Under the pieces are notes generated by a model. The model saw only the letters and a program-made list of their open reading frames with translations. It was not told the DNA's origin and did no database searches. From Allobosea sp. ASV33 (GTDB lineage Bacteria > Pseudomonadota > Alphaproteobacteria > Rhizobiales > Beijerinckiaceae), in the NCBI RefSeq assembly GCF_016428755.1, contig NZ_JAELTI010000037.1:1-46126 (forward strand): DNA of 46,126 nt, given 5' to 3'. Positions 28,619 to 37,927 of this stretch are shown here, in pieces (position 1 is the first letter of the stretch; every line of letters starts with the position of its first letter). Both the position numbers and the translations under genes were made by a program.

Positions 28619-29415
28619 TCAGCGCACGAACTGGTCGTAGATCTTCGCGAACTCGCCCGTCGCCTTGGCCAGATGCAGCCACTGGTCGACGAAGGCCTTG
28701 AAGGTCGCGTCGCCGCGCGGGAGCATGTAGCCCATCTCGCCATATTGCAGCGGCTCGTCGGGATTGACCGCGCAGAGGCCGGGCTTGGCCTTTTCCTGCA
28801 CCTTCACCTCGATCGACTCGGCGATCATCAGGTCGGCCTTGCCGGCGAGGATCTGGTCGAAGATCGTGACGTTGTCCGGGAAGACCTCGATCTTGGCCTG
28901 CTTGAAATTCGCCCGCACGAAACGCTCGTTGGTGCCGCCGGGATTGACGATGACGCGGGTCTCCGGCTTGTCGATATCGGCGACGCTCTGGAACTTCGCC
29001 TTATCGGCGCAACGCACGATCGGCGCCTTGCCGTTGACGAGATAGGGCGCGGAGAAGAACACCTTCTTCTGCCGGTCGAGCGTGACCGAGATGCCGCCCA
29101 TCGCGACGTCGCATTTGCCAGAGCCCATATCGGTCAGCAGATCGGCCCATTTGGTCTGGACGAACTTGGCCTCGACGCCGAGCGCCTTGGCGAGCGATTT
29201 CGCCAGCTCGTATCGATGCCCTCGAAGGAGCCGTCCTTCGCCAGGGTGAAGGGCTTGTAGTCGCCGGTGGTGCAGACCTGCAGCGCGCCGCGGCTCTGGA
29301 CGGTGTCGAGCAGGCTCGGCGCCGTCTCCGCATGGACGGCACCGGCAAGGGTCATCCCGAAGGACAGGACGGGGAGCAGCAGGCGCAAGCGGAGAAGCGA
29401 GGAAAAGCGCATCAT
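28619..29415 (-). pseudogene. Amino-acid ABC transporter substrate-binding protein, frameshifted
   Basis: Two overlapping minus-strand frames together make one family-3 solute-binding protein of about 265 residues. The first (from 29415) supplies a signal peptide (MMRFSSLLRLRLLLPVLSFG to VHAET) and the fold start SRGALQVCTTGDYKPFTLAKDGSFEGID. The second continues with ELAKSLAKALGVEAKFVQTKW, CDVAMGGISVTLDRQKKVFFS and NPGGTNERFV to the stop at 28619. The shift falls near 29208-29215, and one missing base in the codon after GID would restore the frame. No long homopolymer is at the site. The rest of the protein is intact, so a recent mutation or a sequencing/assembly error is more likely than long decay. 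A GAGG Shine-Dalgarno precedes the start. Confidence 0.85.
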
Positions 29416-29529
29416 GGGAACCTCGGCATGCGGGACGGAGGCCTGCAAGGAAGGAACCTGCGCGAAACACTGTCAACTGCCACCGCAATGGTTTAGATGG
29501 GCCGTCCTCCATCCGGCCGAGACCCGCCG

Positions 29530-30294
29530 ATGACCCTGAAGACCCGCATCATCCCCTGCCTCGACGTCAAGGACGGCCGTGTCGTCAAGGGCGTGCAATT
29601 CGTCGACCTCGTCGATGCCGGCGACCCGGTCGAGGCGGCCAAGGCCTATGACGCAGCCGGGGCGGACGAGCTCTGCTTTCTCGACATCACGGCGAGCCAT
29701 GAGAACCGCGGCACCCTGCTCGATGTGGTGACACGCACCGCCGAGGCCTGCTTCATGCCGCTCACCGTCGGCGGCGGGGTGCGCAAGGTCGAGGATATCC
29801 GCGCCTTGCTGCTCGCAGGCGCCGACAAGGTCGCGATCAACACCGCCGCCGTGACCAACCGCCAATTCGTCAGGGAAGCGGCCGAGAAATTCGGCGCGCA
29901 GTGCATCACCGTCGCCATCGACGCCAAGCAGGTCTCGCCCGGCCGCTGGGAGATCTTCACCCATGGCGGGCGCAACGCCACCGGCATCGAAGCGACCGCC
30001 TTCGCGCGCGAGGTCGTCTCGCTCGGCGCCGGCGAATTGCTGGTCACCTCGATGGACCGCGACGGCACCAAGGTCGGCTACGATCTCGGCCTGACGCGGG
30101 TGATCGCGGACGCGGTCTCGGTGCCCGTCATCGCGTCGGGCGGCGTCGGCGATCTCGACGATCTCGTGGCCGGCGTCGCGCAAGGCCATGCCTCGGCCGT
30201 GCTCGCCGCCTCGATCTTCCATTTCGGCACCTACACGGTCGGACAGGCCAAGGCGCATATGGCGGAAGCCGGCCTCCGGATGAGGCTGGACTGA
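29530..30294 (+). CDS. hisF: Imidazole glycerol phosphate synthase cyclase subunit
   Basis: HisF uses ammonia from HisH to close the imidazole ring, giving IGP and AICAR. The 254-residue TIM barrel has [19 protein letters not shown] with the first catalytic aspartate, [12 protein letters not shown], the second aspartate in [12 protein letters not shown], and [10 protein letters not shown]. The ATG at 29530 matches the family start. It is divergent from the frameshifted binding-protein gene, which splits it from hisA. Confidence 0.97.
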   Translation: MTLKTRIIPCLDVKDGRVVKGVQFVDLVDAGDPVEAAKAYDAAGADELCFLDITASHENRGTLLDVVTRTAEACFMPLTVGGGVRKVEDIRALLLAGADKVAINTAAVTNRQFVREAAEKFGAQCITVAIDAKQVSPGRWEIFTHGGRNATGIEATAFAREVVSLGAGELLVTSMDRDGTKVGYDLGLTRVIADAVSVPVIASGGVGDLDDLVAGVAQGHASAVLAASIFHFGTYTVGQAKAHMAEAGLRMRLD

Positions 30295-30310
30295 TGAAGC
30301 AGGGTGCTTC

Positions 30311-30457
30311 CGTCATTCCGGGGCGGACCGCAGGTCCGAGTCCGGAACCCAGGACCGAGGCCGGTTCCGGGAGAGACGCCGGCTTCATCGCATCAACCGG
30401 ACAGGGCATCGGTTCTGGGTTCCGGGCTCACTGCTGCGCAGTGCCCCGGAGTGACGG
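30311..30457. repeat. Palindromic repeat, copy 10 (longest)
   Basis: This 147-base copy lies between hisF and hisE. Outer arms are CGTCATTCCGGGG and CCCCGGAGTGACGG. Inner material includes GGTCCGAGTCCGGAACCC and GGTTCTGGGTTCCGG segments. It differs from the others in its spacer and places a large hairpin inside the presumed his transcript. Confidence 0.8.
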
Positions 30458-30472
30458 CGAGGCAAACGAGAC

Positions 30473-30790
30473 ATGACCTTCACCCTCGCCGATCTCGAAG
30501 CCCGCATCGCCGAGCGCGCCGCGGCCTCGCCCGAGGAATCCTGGACGGCGAAGCTGCTGGCCGCCGGGCCCGAGCGCGCCGCCAAGAAATTCGGCGAGGA
30601 GGCCGTGGAGGCCGTCATCGCCGCCGTGAAGGGCGACCGGGCCGAGCTGATCGCCGAGAGCGCCGACGTGCTCTATCATCTTTTGGTTGTGCTCCGGGCG
30701 CGCGATGTTGCATTGCAAGACGTCTTGAGCCAGCTTGAGGCGCGTACGGCCCGCTCCGGACTGGCGGAAAAGGCGGCCCGGCCCCGGTAA
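30473..30790 (+). CDS. hisE: Phosphoribosyl-ATP diphosphatase
   Basis: This enzyme hydrolyses phosphoribosyl-ATP to phosphoribosyl-AMP, the second step of histidine synthesis. The 105-residue MazG-like fold shows [29 protein letters not shown] and the metal-binding [11 protein letters not shown]. It is a stand-alone HisE, not fused to HisI. A large palindromic repeat separates it from hisF. Confidence 0.95.
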   Translation: MTFTLADLEARIAERAAASPEESWTAKLLAAGPERAAKKFGEEAVEAVIAAVKGDRAELIAESADVLYHLLVVLRARDVALQDVLSQLEARTARSGLAEKAARPR

Positions 30791-30871
30791 TCAGCCGGTT
30801 GAGTTGCGTGAGGATGGACCTGCCAGGATGACCCTCCCTTGAACCTCGAAGCCTGGATTGCGGGCCGCGTC

Positions 30872-31846
30872 ATGGACCAGCGCCTGATCTCCTCCCCGCC
30901 CGAACGCGATCTGGTCTCGCCCTATCGCCTGTTCTCGCGCGACGAGTGGGCGCATCTGCGCGCCGATCAGCCGCTGACGCTCTCGGTCGACGACCTCACC
31001 AAGCTGCAATCGATCAACGACCCGATCTCGCTCGACGAGATCGTGGCGATCTACCTGCCGCTGTCGCGCCTGCTCTCGCTCTATGTCGCGGCGACGCAGG
31101 GGCTGTTCAAGGCGACGCAGCGCTTCCTGATGGCCGAGTCCGAGCCCAAGGTGCCCTATGTCATCGGCGTCGCCGGCTCGGTCGCAGTCGGCAAGTCGAC
31201 TACGGCGCGCGTGCTCAAGGCGCTGCTCTCGCGCTGGCCGAACACGCCGAAGGTCGAGCTCGTCACCACGGACGGCTTCCTGCTGCCCAATGCCGAACTG
31301 GAGCGGCGCGGGCTGATGCAGCGCAAGGGCTTCCCCGAGAGCTATGACGGCGCGGCGATCCTGCGCTTCCTCTCGGACGTCAAGGCCGGCAAGCCGCGCG
31401 TGAGCGCGCCGGTCTATTCGCACCTCGTCTATGACGTCGTGCCCGGCGAGACGGTGACCGTCGAGCGGCCGGACATCCTGATCCTCGAAGGGCTCAACGT
31501 CCTGCAGCCGAGCCGGATGCCGAAGGACGGCACGGCCATCCCCTTCGTCTCCGACTACTTCGATTTCTCGGTCTATCTCGACGCCGACGAGAACGACCTG
31601 CACCGCTGGTACGTCAACCGCTTCATGACGCTGCGCCAGACGGCCTTCCGCGATCCGCGCTCGTTCTTCCGCAAATATGCGGAGATCGGCGAGGAGGAGG
31701 CGCTCGCCATCGCCGAGAAGCTGTGGACCGGCATCAACCTGCCGAACCTGCAGGACAACATCCTGCCGACCCGCCAGCGCGCCAGCCTGATCCTGACCAA
31801 GGGCGCGAGCCATCGCATCCAGCAGGTAGCGCTGCGCCGGCTGTAG
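30872..31846 (+). CDS. coaA: Pantothenate kinase, type I
   Basis: This enzyme phosphorylates pantothenate, the first and usually regulated step of CoA synthesis. It has a P-loop [15 protein letters not shown], the aspartate in [15 protein letters not shown], and the YDVVPGE and ILEGLNVLQ segments of the CoaA fold. The ATG at 30872 (324 residues) begins close to the usual [11 protein letters not shown] start. A TTG at 30839 with AGGA upstream would add 11 residues and cannot be excluded. hisE-coaA adjacency is common in Hyphomicrobiales. The next CoA enzymes (coaBC) are at 6.7 kb. Confidence 0.95.
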   Translation: MDQRLISSPPERDLVSPYRLFSRDEWAHLRADQPLTLSVDDLTKLQSINDPISLDEIVAIYLPLSRLLSLYVAATQGLFKATQRFLMAESEPKVPYVIGVAGSVAVGKSTTARVLKALLSRWPNTPKVELVTTDGFLLPNAELERRGLMQRKGFPESYDGAAILRFLSDVKAGKPRVSAPVYSHLVYDVVPGETVTVERPDILILEGLNVLQPSRMPKDGTAIPFVSDYFDFSVYLDADENDLHRWYVNRFMTLRQTAFRDPRSFFRKYAEIGEEEALAIAEKLWTGINLPNLQDNILPTRQRASLILTKGASHRIQQVALRRL

Positions 31847-31865
31847 CGCCCGCCGCACGATCGCG

Positions 31866-32393
31866 ATGACGACCTATGTCGCCCTGCTGCACTCGATCGT
31901 GCTCGGCCCCGGCCGGCGCGTGGTGATGGCCGACCTGAAGGCCATGGCGTCAGGGCTCGGCTTCGCCAATCCGCGGACCTGGGTTGCCACGGGCAACCTG
32001 ATCTTCGAGGGCGAGGAAGCGCCGCTCGCGACGATCGAAGAGCGGCTGGAAGCCGGTTTCCGCGACCGCTTCGGCAAGCCCGTCGACATCATCCTGCGTA
32101 CGGCGCCGGCCTGGAAGCGGCTCGCCGCGCAGAACCCCTTCCCGGAGAGGAACGGCGCCGAGATCGGCATCCGCGTCATGCGCCAACCGCTCGGGCCGGC
32201 GGTCCTGCCCGGGCTCGAGGCCTTCGCGAGGCCCGGCATGGCGCTTGCCCTTGTCGACGGCGATCTCTGGATCGATTTCGCCGGCGAGCCGAGCGAGGTG
32301 CGGCTGCTCTCGCACCTGACGACCAGGAAGCTCGGCATCGGCACGCTGCGCAACGCCAACACGGTCAAGGCTCTGGCCGCGATGCTCGCGTGA
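31866..32393 (+). CDS. DUF1697-family protein
   Basis: This 175-residue protein has the DUF1697 pattern: YVALLHSIVLGPGRRVVMADLKAM at the N-terminus, TWVATGNLIFE, then a segment around WKRLAAQNPF, and TTRKLGIGTLRNANTVKALAAML at the end. The function of the family is unknown. It overlaps the next gene by one base (TGATG), so the two are probably co-translated. Confidence 0.88.
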   Translation: MTTYVALLHSIVLGPGRRVVMADLKAMASGLGFANPRTWVATGNLIFEGEEAPLATIEERLEAGFRDRFGKPVDIILRTAPAWKRLAAQNPFPERNGAEIGIRVMRQPLGPAVLPGLEAFARPGMALALVDGDLWIDFAGEPSEVRLLSHLTTRKLGIGTLRNANTVKALAAMLA

Positions 32394-32839
32394 TGGACGC
32401 TCTGTCTTCCCTTGCCGCGATGGCGGTCGCGGCCTTCGTCGCCGCCACCTTGCTACCCGCACAGTCGGAAGCCGTCTTCATCGGGCTTCTCGCGGCGAAG
32501 AGCGTCGACCCGCTCGCGCTCTTCCTGACCGCGAGCATCGCGAACACGGCCGGCTCGATCCTCAACTGGTGGCTCGGCCTGATGATCGCGCGGTACGGCG
32601 TCGACAGGCTGCCGGCCCGGCTGCGACCCGATCCGAAACGCTTCGCCCAGGCGCAGGGCCTGTTCGCCCGCTTCGGCTGGCCCTCGCTGCTGCTCGCCTG
32701 GCTGCCGATCGTCGGCGATCCCCTCACTTTCGCGGCGGGCACGCTGAACTATCCGTTCTGGCGCTTCACCCTGCTCGTCCTGATCGGCAAGGCCGGGCGC
32801 TATGCGGCACTCTGGGCGGGGTGGGCGAGCTTCGCCTGA
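32393..32839 (+). CDS. YqaA-like small inner-membrane protein (DedA-related)
   Basis: This 148-residue membrane protein has about four hydrophobic segments and the features of the YqaA/DedA-related group: AANTAGS-like SIANTAGSILNWWLG, FGWPSLLLAWLPIVGDPLTFAAG and PFWRFTLLVLIGKAGRY. Relatives may take part in lipid or membrane homeostasis; the exact role is unknown. The ATG overlaps the DUF1697 stop. Confidence 0.85.
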   Translation: MDALSSLAAMAVAAFVAATLLPAQSEAVFIGLLAAKSVDPLALFLTASIANTAGSILNWWLGLMIARYGVDRLPARLRPDPKRFAQAQGLFARFGWPSLLLAWLPIVGDPLTFAAGTLNYPFWRFTLLVLIGKAGRYAALWAGWASFA

Positions 32840-32959
32840 GCGTCCGCGAACCGGCCGATCGCATTTTCGGGCGAGACTTCCGTTGGGTCATCCGCATATC
32901 GTTTGCGAAACCGGGCGGGCCGGGCTACCAGCGAAGCGTCCGTTCAAGGAGATCAGATT

Positions 32960-33310
32960 ATGAGCATTAACCGTATCGGCGTCGGCCCGCGCATGTCCAA
33001 GGCCGTCGTGCACGGCAACACCGTCTATCTGGCCGGCCAGGTCGCGGACAAGGCTGCCGGCAAGAGCGTCGGCGAGCAGACGGCCGACATTCTCGGCATC
33101 ATCGACGGCCTCCTGGCCGAGGCCGGCACCGACAAGACGAAGCTGCTGATGGTCAATATCTGGCTCTCCGACATGTCGACCTTCGCCGAGATGAATGCCG
33201 TCTGGGACAAGTGGGTCGTCGCTGGGGCCACGCCGGGCCGCGCCACGGTCGAGGCCAAGCTGGCCGCGCCACAGTTCACCGTCGAGATCGCGGTCATCGC
33301 CGCGAAGTAA
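32960..33310 (+). CDS. RidA-family protein
   Basis: This 116-residue protein has the YjgF/YER057c/UK114 fold, opening NRIGVGPRMSKAVVHGNTVYLAGQV and closing GRATVEAKLAAPQFTVEIAVIAAK. RidA proteins hydrolyse reactive enamine/imine intermediates formed by PLP enzymes. Residues that separate archetypal RidA from the Rid1-7 subgroups are not clear enough here to assign one; the missing arginine at PQFTVE (many RidA have PRxxVE) suggests a non-archetypal subgroup. An AAGGAG Shine-Dalgarno sets the start. Confidence 0.9.
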   Translation: MSINRIGVGPRMSKAVVHGNTVYLAGQVADKAAGKSVGEQTADILGIIDGLLAEAGTDKTKLLMVNIWLSDMSTFAEMNAVWDKWVVAGATPGRATVEAKLAAPQFTVEIAVIAAK

Positions 33311-33323
33311 ATCGCGTTCGATC

Positions 33324-33349
33324 GCGGCGCGTCCAGGCGGGCGCGCCGC
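33324..33349 (+). terminator. Possible transcription-end hairpin after the RidA gene
   Basis: Eight-base arms GCGGCGCG (33324-33331) and CGCGCCGC (33342-33349) form a stem 14 bases after the RidA stop. No T-tract follows, so it may only stabilise the 3' end. Confidence 0.35.
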
Positions 33350-33387
33350 GGTCCCTGTCACCAACCGGGCGGGAGCGGGAGGCAACC

Positions 33388-34776
33388 ATCAGCCAATCCG
33401 ACCAGATCGCTCCGCTCCTGGCGCGCGTCGCCGGGCATCGCGGCATATCGCCGATGGCGATGGCGGCCATGATGGCGGACTGGCTGCGCCGTGCCGGCAC
33501 CGCCTTGCCGAGCGATGCTCTGCTCAACCGCAAGGCGACCGATTTTCTGGCGCTGACGACACGCCTTTCCGCGCCATTGGGCGACGACGAGATCAGGCGC
33601 CTGCGCCAAGAGGCGGCGACCGCGATCGCCGCGGGCCGCTTCGCCGAGGCCGATAAGAGCCTCGCCCAGGCCGAACTGCACGCCATCGGCGGCTCCACCG
33701 ACCTGTCGGCCCTCCCGCTCGAACGCCGGCTGCTGATCGGCGAGAATCGGGCCGACCGGGCATCGCTCAGTTTCCTGCGCACCACCGCCGAGGCCTATCG
33801 CGAAGCCGCCGCGCGCCATGGCGAAGCCTCCGCCCTGATCGGCCTCGCCGCGATCGACCGCAGCCGCGAGGCCGCGCTGGAGCAGGCGAAGGCGCTGGCG
33901 CGGATCAGCGAGGATTTCGGGGGGCGCGACGGCTATGACGCCGCCATCCCGGTGCTCCGGCGCCTGCTCGAAGGCCTGGACAGCCTGGCCGATACCATCG
34001 CTTTCGCCGGGGTCCAAGACGCGCTGGCCGCCGCACTCGACAAACTGGCCGCGCTCACCGGCGACGCCAAGCTGCTCGGCGAGGCGCTGGCTCATTGCCG
34101 GGCCGGGCTCGAAGACCTCCGCCATGACGAAGCCCCCGCGCTCTGGCGCGCGCTGAAGCTGCGGCTGGGCCGGCTTGCGGTCAATCTCGGCGTCTCGCAG
34201 AAGGACGACAACCTGCTCGAAGAGGCGGTCGCGACCTATGCGACCGCGCTCGCCGTCTGGAAGCGCAGCGACGACGAGGCCCGCTGGCTCGAGGCCGAGC
34301 ACATGATCTCGCGCGCCCGCGCCACGCTCGGCCGGCGCCGTAGCGACCTGTCCCTGCTCGAGCGCGCCTTCAACGGCCTGAATCGGGTCTCGCAGGCGAC
34401 CGATCGCAGCCGCACGCCCCTGCGCTGGGCCGAGCTGCAGGACCAGATGGGCGGCGTGCTGGCCGCGATGGGCGAGCGTTACAGCGAGCCCGTCGTGATC
34501 GAGGAGGCGATCGCCGCCTTCGCCGCGGCGCTGGAGGAGTATCGCCAGGATCGCGCACCGCTGCTCTGGGCACAGACATCAGCGAACCAGGCCGAGGCCA
34601 TGCTGCAGCTCGCGCGCCGCAACAAGGACAAGACGCTCGCGCAACAGGCGCTGACGCAGTTGATGGCAGCCACCCAGACCGCTGGGCAGGCCACCAATGG
34701 CGGCGCGGTCGCCGCCGACCTTCAGAAGCGGCTCGGAGCGGCTGGCGCGACGGCGACCAAACTGATCGGCGGCTGA
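33388..34776 (+). CDS. Unrecognised alpha-helical repeat protein (TPR-like) with uncertain start
   Basis: I do not recognise this protein as a named family. It is about 440-463 residues, soluble and rich in Ala/Leu/Glu. Repeated helical pairs (for example LLEEAVATYATALAVWKR, VIEEAIAAFAAALEEYRQDRAP and RAPLLWAQTSANQAEAMLQLA) resemble tetratricopeptide repeats, suggesting a protein-binding scaffold. No signal peptide is evident. The best Shine-Dalgarno (GGGAGG) lies five bases before an in-frame ATC at 33388, with no ATG, GTG or TTG there. The first ordinary in-frame start is the ATG at 33454 (MAMAAMMADWL). The sequence between is protein-like, so translation may begin at ATC or a base may be misread. 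Confidence 0.7.
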   Translation: MSQSDQIAPLLARVAGHRGISPMAMAAMMADWLRRAGTALPSDALLNRKATDFLALTTRLSAPLGDDEIRRLRQEAATAIAAGRFAEADKSLAQAELHAIGGSTDLSALPLERRLLIGENRADRASLSFLRTTAEAYREAAARHGEASALIGLAAIDRSREAALEQAKALARISEDFGGRDGYDAAIPVLRRLLEGLDSLADTIAFAGVQDALAAALDKLAALTGDAKLLGEALAHCRAGLEDLRHDEAPALWRALKLRLGRLAVNLGVSQKDDNLLEEAVATYATALAVWKRSDDEARWLEAEHMISRARATLGRRRSDLSLLERAFNGLNRVSQATDRSRTPLRWAELQDQMGGVLAAMGERYSEPVVIEEAIAAFAAALEEYRQDRAPLLWAQTSANQAEAMLQLARRNKDKTLAQQALTQLMAATQTAGQATNGGAVAADLQKRLGAAGATATKLIGG

Positions 34777-34794
34777 TCCCGCCGAACTTTCACC

Positions 34795-35943
34795 TCAGCG
34801 CGGCCGGCGGGCGGCCAGCCGCTCCAGCGCCGCATCCAGCGTCGCGTCGCGCTTGGCGAAGCAGAAGCGGACGACGTTCTTCACCGCACCCTCCGCATAA
34901 AACGCGCTGACCGGGATCGCCGCGACGCCGTTCTCGGTCACCAACCTGCGGCAGAAATCGACATCGTCGCTCTCGCCGAGCGGGGCGATGTCGACATTGA
35001 GGAAATAGGTGCCGGCGCTCGGCAGGACCGTGAAGCCGAGATCGCGCAGTCCAGCCGCGAAACGATCGCGCGAGCGCTGGAAATCGGCGCGCATGCCCTC
35101 GAAATAGCCGTCATCCTTGCCGAGCCCGTAGGCGACGGCGGCCTGCAGGTTCGGCGGGGTGGTGAAGGTCAGAAACTGATGCGCCTTGGACAGCACGCGC
35201 ATGATAGCCGGCGCGGCCATTACCAATCCGACCTTCCAGCCGGTCAGCGAGAAGATCTTGCCGGCGGACGAGATCTTGACCGTGCGCTCGCGCATGTCCG
35301 GCCGCCCCAGCACCGATGCGTGACGGTGCCCGTCGAAGACGACATGCTCCCAGACCTCGTCGCAGACCACGATCGCATCGTGGCGGATGCAGAAATCGGC
35401 GAGCAGGTCGAGATCGGCCTTGCCGAAGATCGTCGCCGTCGGGTTGAGCGGGTTGTTGAACAGCACGACCCTGGTCTTCGGCGAGAAGGCTTTCGCCAGC
35501 GCCTCCTCGGTCAGGCCGAAATGCGGCGGGGTCAGAGTCACGAATTTCGGGATGCCGCCGGCCCGCCGCACCAGCGGCAGATAGGCGTCGTACATCGGCT
35601 CGAACAGCACGACCTCGTCGCCCGGCGTGATCAGGGCCATCAGCGCGCCGGCGATGGCCTCGGTCGCGCCCGAGGTCACCATGATCTCGCTGTTGGGATC
35701 GAGATCGAGCCCCTGCCAATGCTTGTAATGCTTCGCCGCTGCCTCGCGCAGTTCGGCCAAGCCCATCATCGGCGGATACTGGTTCCAGCCGTCGATGACC
35801 GCCGCGGCGGCCTTCTGGCGGACATCGAGCGGGCCGGGATCATCCGGGAAGCCCTGGCCGAGATTGACCGCGCCGGTCTCGCGGGCGAGCTGCGACATCA
35901 CCTCGAAGACGGTGGTGGGGAGGGCGGAGAGGATCGGATTCAT
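34795..35943 (-). CDS. PLP-dependent class I/II aminotransferase
   Basis: This 382-residue fold-type-I aminotransferase has the PLP lysine in ISSAGKIFSLTGWKVG, the cofactor-binding NNPLNPTATIF and the CDEVWEHVVFDG segment, and begins MNPILSALPTTVFEVMSQLARETGAVNLGQGFPD. This is the pattern of the YbdL / kynurenine-oxoglutarate-like (methionine-preferring) group, but the substrate is not certain. The ATG at 35943 is chosen because the conserved fold begins right after it. Its upstream region contains an inverted repeat sharing a half-site with the TetR operator (see findings). Confidence 0.88.
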   Translation of the reverse strand: MNPILSALPTTVFEVMSQLARETGAVNLGQGFPDDPGPLDVRQKAAAAVIDGWNQYPPMMGLAELREAAAKHYKHWQGLDLDPNSEIMVTSGATEAIAGALMALITPGDEVVLFEPMYDAYLPLVRRAGGIPKFVTLTPPHFGLTEEALAKAFSPKTRVVLFNNPLNPTATIFGKADLDLLADFCIRHDAIVVCDEVWEHVVFDGHRHASVLGRPDMRERTVKISSAGKIFSLTGWKVGLVMAAPAIMRVLSKAHQFLTFTTPPNLQAAVAYGLGKDDGYFEGMRADFQRSRDRFAAGLRDLGFTVLPSAGTYFLNVDIAPLGESDDVDFCRRLVTENGVAAIPVSAFYAEGAVKNVVRFCFAKRDATLDAALERLAARRPR

Positions 35944-36346
35944 CGCGGTCGGATCGGCTCGGCAAAGGCGGGAGCTGTTGGCTTTAGCATGCCCGACCAG
36001 CCCGCGCATCCGACGGAAAATCGATCTCGGCCCGGCGCTGAAAATAGCGAATGATGAATGTTGACATTCGTCAGCGTTCAGTGTTTATTCAGTTCAGCCG
36101 GCCTTCGACGGACGCCTGTTGCGACTTCGCCCCTTTGGCGCAGCAGGATGCCGTAGGAGGCCGGCGAACCTTGTCAGGATGATGCAAGCCGTCTCCCGAC
36201 GCGCGAAATCCGCGCCAAGCTCCCTCGCCATCCTTGCGTGAAGATTGCCGCCTCCTCCGGGGCCGCGAATCTGCGGCTTCCTTGCGAGCACAGCGAAGCA
36301 ACGACGCCCTGCTTCCCTCGAAATCCAGCAGGCTCTAAGCAGGCGC
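35944..36346. other. 403-base intergenic region between the aminotransferase and cobQ
   Basis: These divergent genes must both take their promoters from this gap. It holds a perfect short inverted repeat GAATGT-TG-ACATTC at 36056-36069. A minus-strand open frame at 36094-36231 (45 codons) has AAGG directly against its ATG and no recognisable domain; I do not call it a gene. I searched for a cobalamin riboswitch B12 box and do not see one on either strand. Confidence 0.6.
36056..36073. promoter_or_regulatory. Inverted repeat with a TetR-operator-like half-site
   Basis: GAATGT and ACATTC are perfect arms around TG (36056-36069). The adjoining CATTCGTCA (36065-36073) is the reverse complement of TGACGAATG, found at 37929-37937 in the TetR promoter. 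It lies about 110 bases upstream of the aminotransferase start. Confidence 0.4.
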
Positions 36347-37825
36347 ATGGCCCGCTCCCCCGTTCCCGCGATCATGGTCCTCGGCACCGGCTCCAATGTC
36401 GGGAAATCGCTGATCGTCGCGGGGTTGTGCCGGCTCTTCGCGAATCGCGGCCTCAAGGTGCGCCCGTTCAAGCCGCAAAACATGTCGAACAATGCCGCGG
36501 CGACCGGCGCCGGCGAGATCGGCCGGGCGCAGGCGCTGCAGGCGCGCGCTGCCCGGATCCCGCCGCATCCCGACATGAACCCCGTGCTGCTCAAGCCGGA
36601 GGGCGAGCAGGGTAGCCAGATCATCCTGCAAGGACGCGTCGCCGGCCGCCTCGCCTCGCGCGACTTCGCCCGACGCGGGGATTTTATGCCGCAGGTGCTG
36701 GAGAGCTTCGGACGCCTGAGCGAAGGCGCCGATCTCGTCATCGTCGAAGGCGCGGGATCGCCGGCCGAAACGAACCTGCGCGCGCGCGACATCGCCAATC
36801 TCGGCTTCGCGCGGGCTGCGAACGTGCCGGCCGTCCTGATCGGCGATATCGACCGCGGCGGCGTGATCGCGAGCCTCGTCGGCACCCATGCCGTGCTCGA
36901 TGCCGAGGACCGGGCGATGATCCGCGCCTTCGCGATCAACCGCTTCAGGGGCGCCGTGGAATTGTTCGCGCCGGGCGTCGCGACGATCGCCGAGGCCACT
37001 GGCTGGCCCTGCCTCGGCGTCGTGCCCTGGTTTGCCGATGCCGTGCGCCTGCCGGCCGAGGACGGGCTCGACATCCGCTCGGGACGCAAAGCCGGTGCCC
37101 GGATCAGGATCGCCGTGCCCGTCCTGCCGGGCATCGCCAATTTCGACGATCTCGACCCGCTCAAGCTGGAGACGGATGTCGACCTCGCCATGATCGGCCC
37201 GGGGCAACCGCTGCCGGGCGATGCCGACCTCGTCATCCTGCCAGGCTCCAAGACGACGATGCGCGATCTCGCGGCACTGCGCCGGGAAGGCTGGGATATC
37301 GATCTCCTCGCCCATCGCCGCCGGGGCGGGCGCGTCCTCGGGCTCTGCGGCGGCTACCAGATGCTCGGGCGCGTCGTGCGAGACCCGCTCGGGCTGGAGG
37401 GGCCGCCGGGGGAGGCACTGGGCCTCGGCCTGCTCGATGTCGCAACCACGCTCGACGCCGAGAAGACCGTGCGCGAGGTGGGCTTCACCGATATCGCCAG
37501 CGGCACCGAGGGCCGGGCCTATGAAATACACCTCGGCCGTACGGACGGCGCCGATACCGCCCGGGCTCCGTTCCGCGTCGACGGCCGGGCGGAGGGCGCG
37601 GCGAGCCCGGACGGGCGGGTCGCCGGCAGCTACCTGCATGGCGTCTTTGCTTCCGACGCGGTGCGCTCCGCATGGCTTTCTGCCCTCGACGGCCAGCAGC
37701 GCGTATCGGGCCTGCATTACGAAGACGCGGTCGAAGCGACGCTGGATGCCCTGGCAGCGCATCTGGAACGCCATTTCGACACGCAAACACTGCTCGATCT
37801 CGCCCAAACCCGCATTTCGGGGTAG
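36347..37825 (+). CDS. cobQ: Cobyric acid synthase (glutamine-hydrolysing)
   Basis: CobQ amidates four carboxyl groups of the corrin ring during cobalamin synthesis, using glutamine and ATP. The 492-residue protein has an N-terminal dethiobiotin-synthetase-like ATPase half ([29 protein letters not shown]). A C-terminal GATase half carries the nucleophile cysteine in [12 protein letters not shown] and the histidine in [10 protein letters not shown]. No other cobalamin genes are nearby and no riboswitch is seen upstream, so this gene stands apart from its pathway. The start is the ATG at 36347. A GAACCGC/GCGGTTC hairpin at 37839-37863 follows the stop. Confidence 0.95.
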   Translation: MARSPVPAIMVLGTGSNVGKSLIVAGLCRLFANRGLKVRPFKPQNMSNNAAATGAGEIGRAQALQARAARIPPHPDMNPVLLKPEGEQGSQIILQGRVAGRLASRDFARRGDFMPQVLESFGRLSEGADLVIVEGAGSPAETNLRARDIANLGFARAANVPAVLIGDIDRGGVIASLVGTHAVLDAEDRAMIRAFAINRFRGAVELFAPGVATIAEATGWPCLGVVPWFADAVRLPAEDGLDIRSGRKAGARIRIAVPVLPGIANFDDLDPLKLETDVDLAMIGPGQPLPGDADLVILPGSKTTMRDLAALRREGWDIDLLAHRRRGGRVLGLCGGYQMLGRVVRDPLGLEGPPGEALGLGLLDVATTLDAEKTVREVGFTDIASGTEGRAYEIHLGRTDGADTARAPFRVDGRAEGAASPDGRVAGSYLHGVFASDAVRSAWLSALDGQQRVSGLHYEDAVEATLDALAAHLERHFDTQTLLDLAQTRISG

Positions 37826-37927
37826 GCGGTCATTTCGGGAACCGCAGCCGCCCCCAGCGGTTCTCCTGGCAGGAGCGAGCAGGAGGATTGATGCACATCA
37901 AGGCAAAAGTCTTTATTCGCCATTATG

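Noticed and set aside
36094..36231. Small minus-strand gene of 45 codons between the aminotransferase and cobQ
   Set aside because: It has no proper ribosome-site spacing and no recognisable domain, and its basic Arg/Pro composition is typical of shadow frames in GC-rich DNA.
35944..36346. Cobalamin riboswitch before cobQ
   Set aside because: I looked for the B12 box and the GCCACUG-type core on both strands and found neither.
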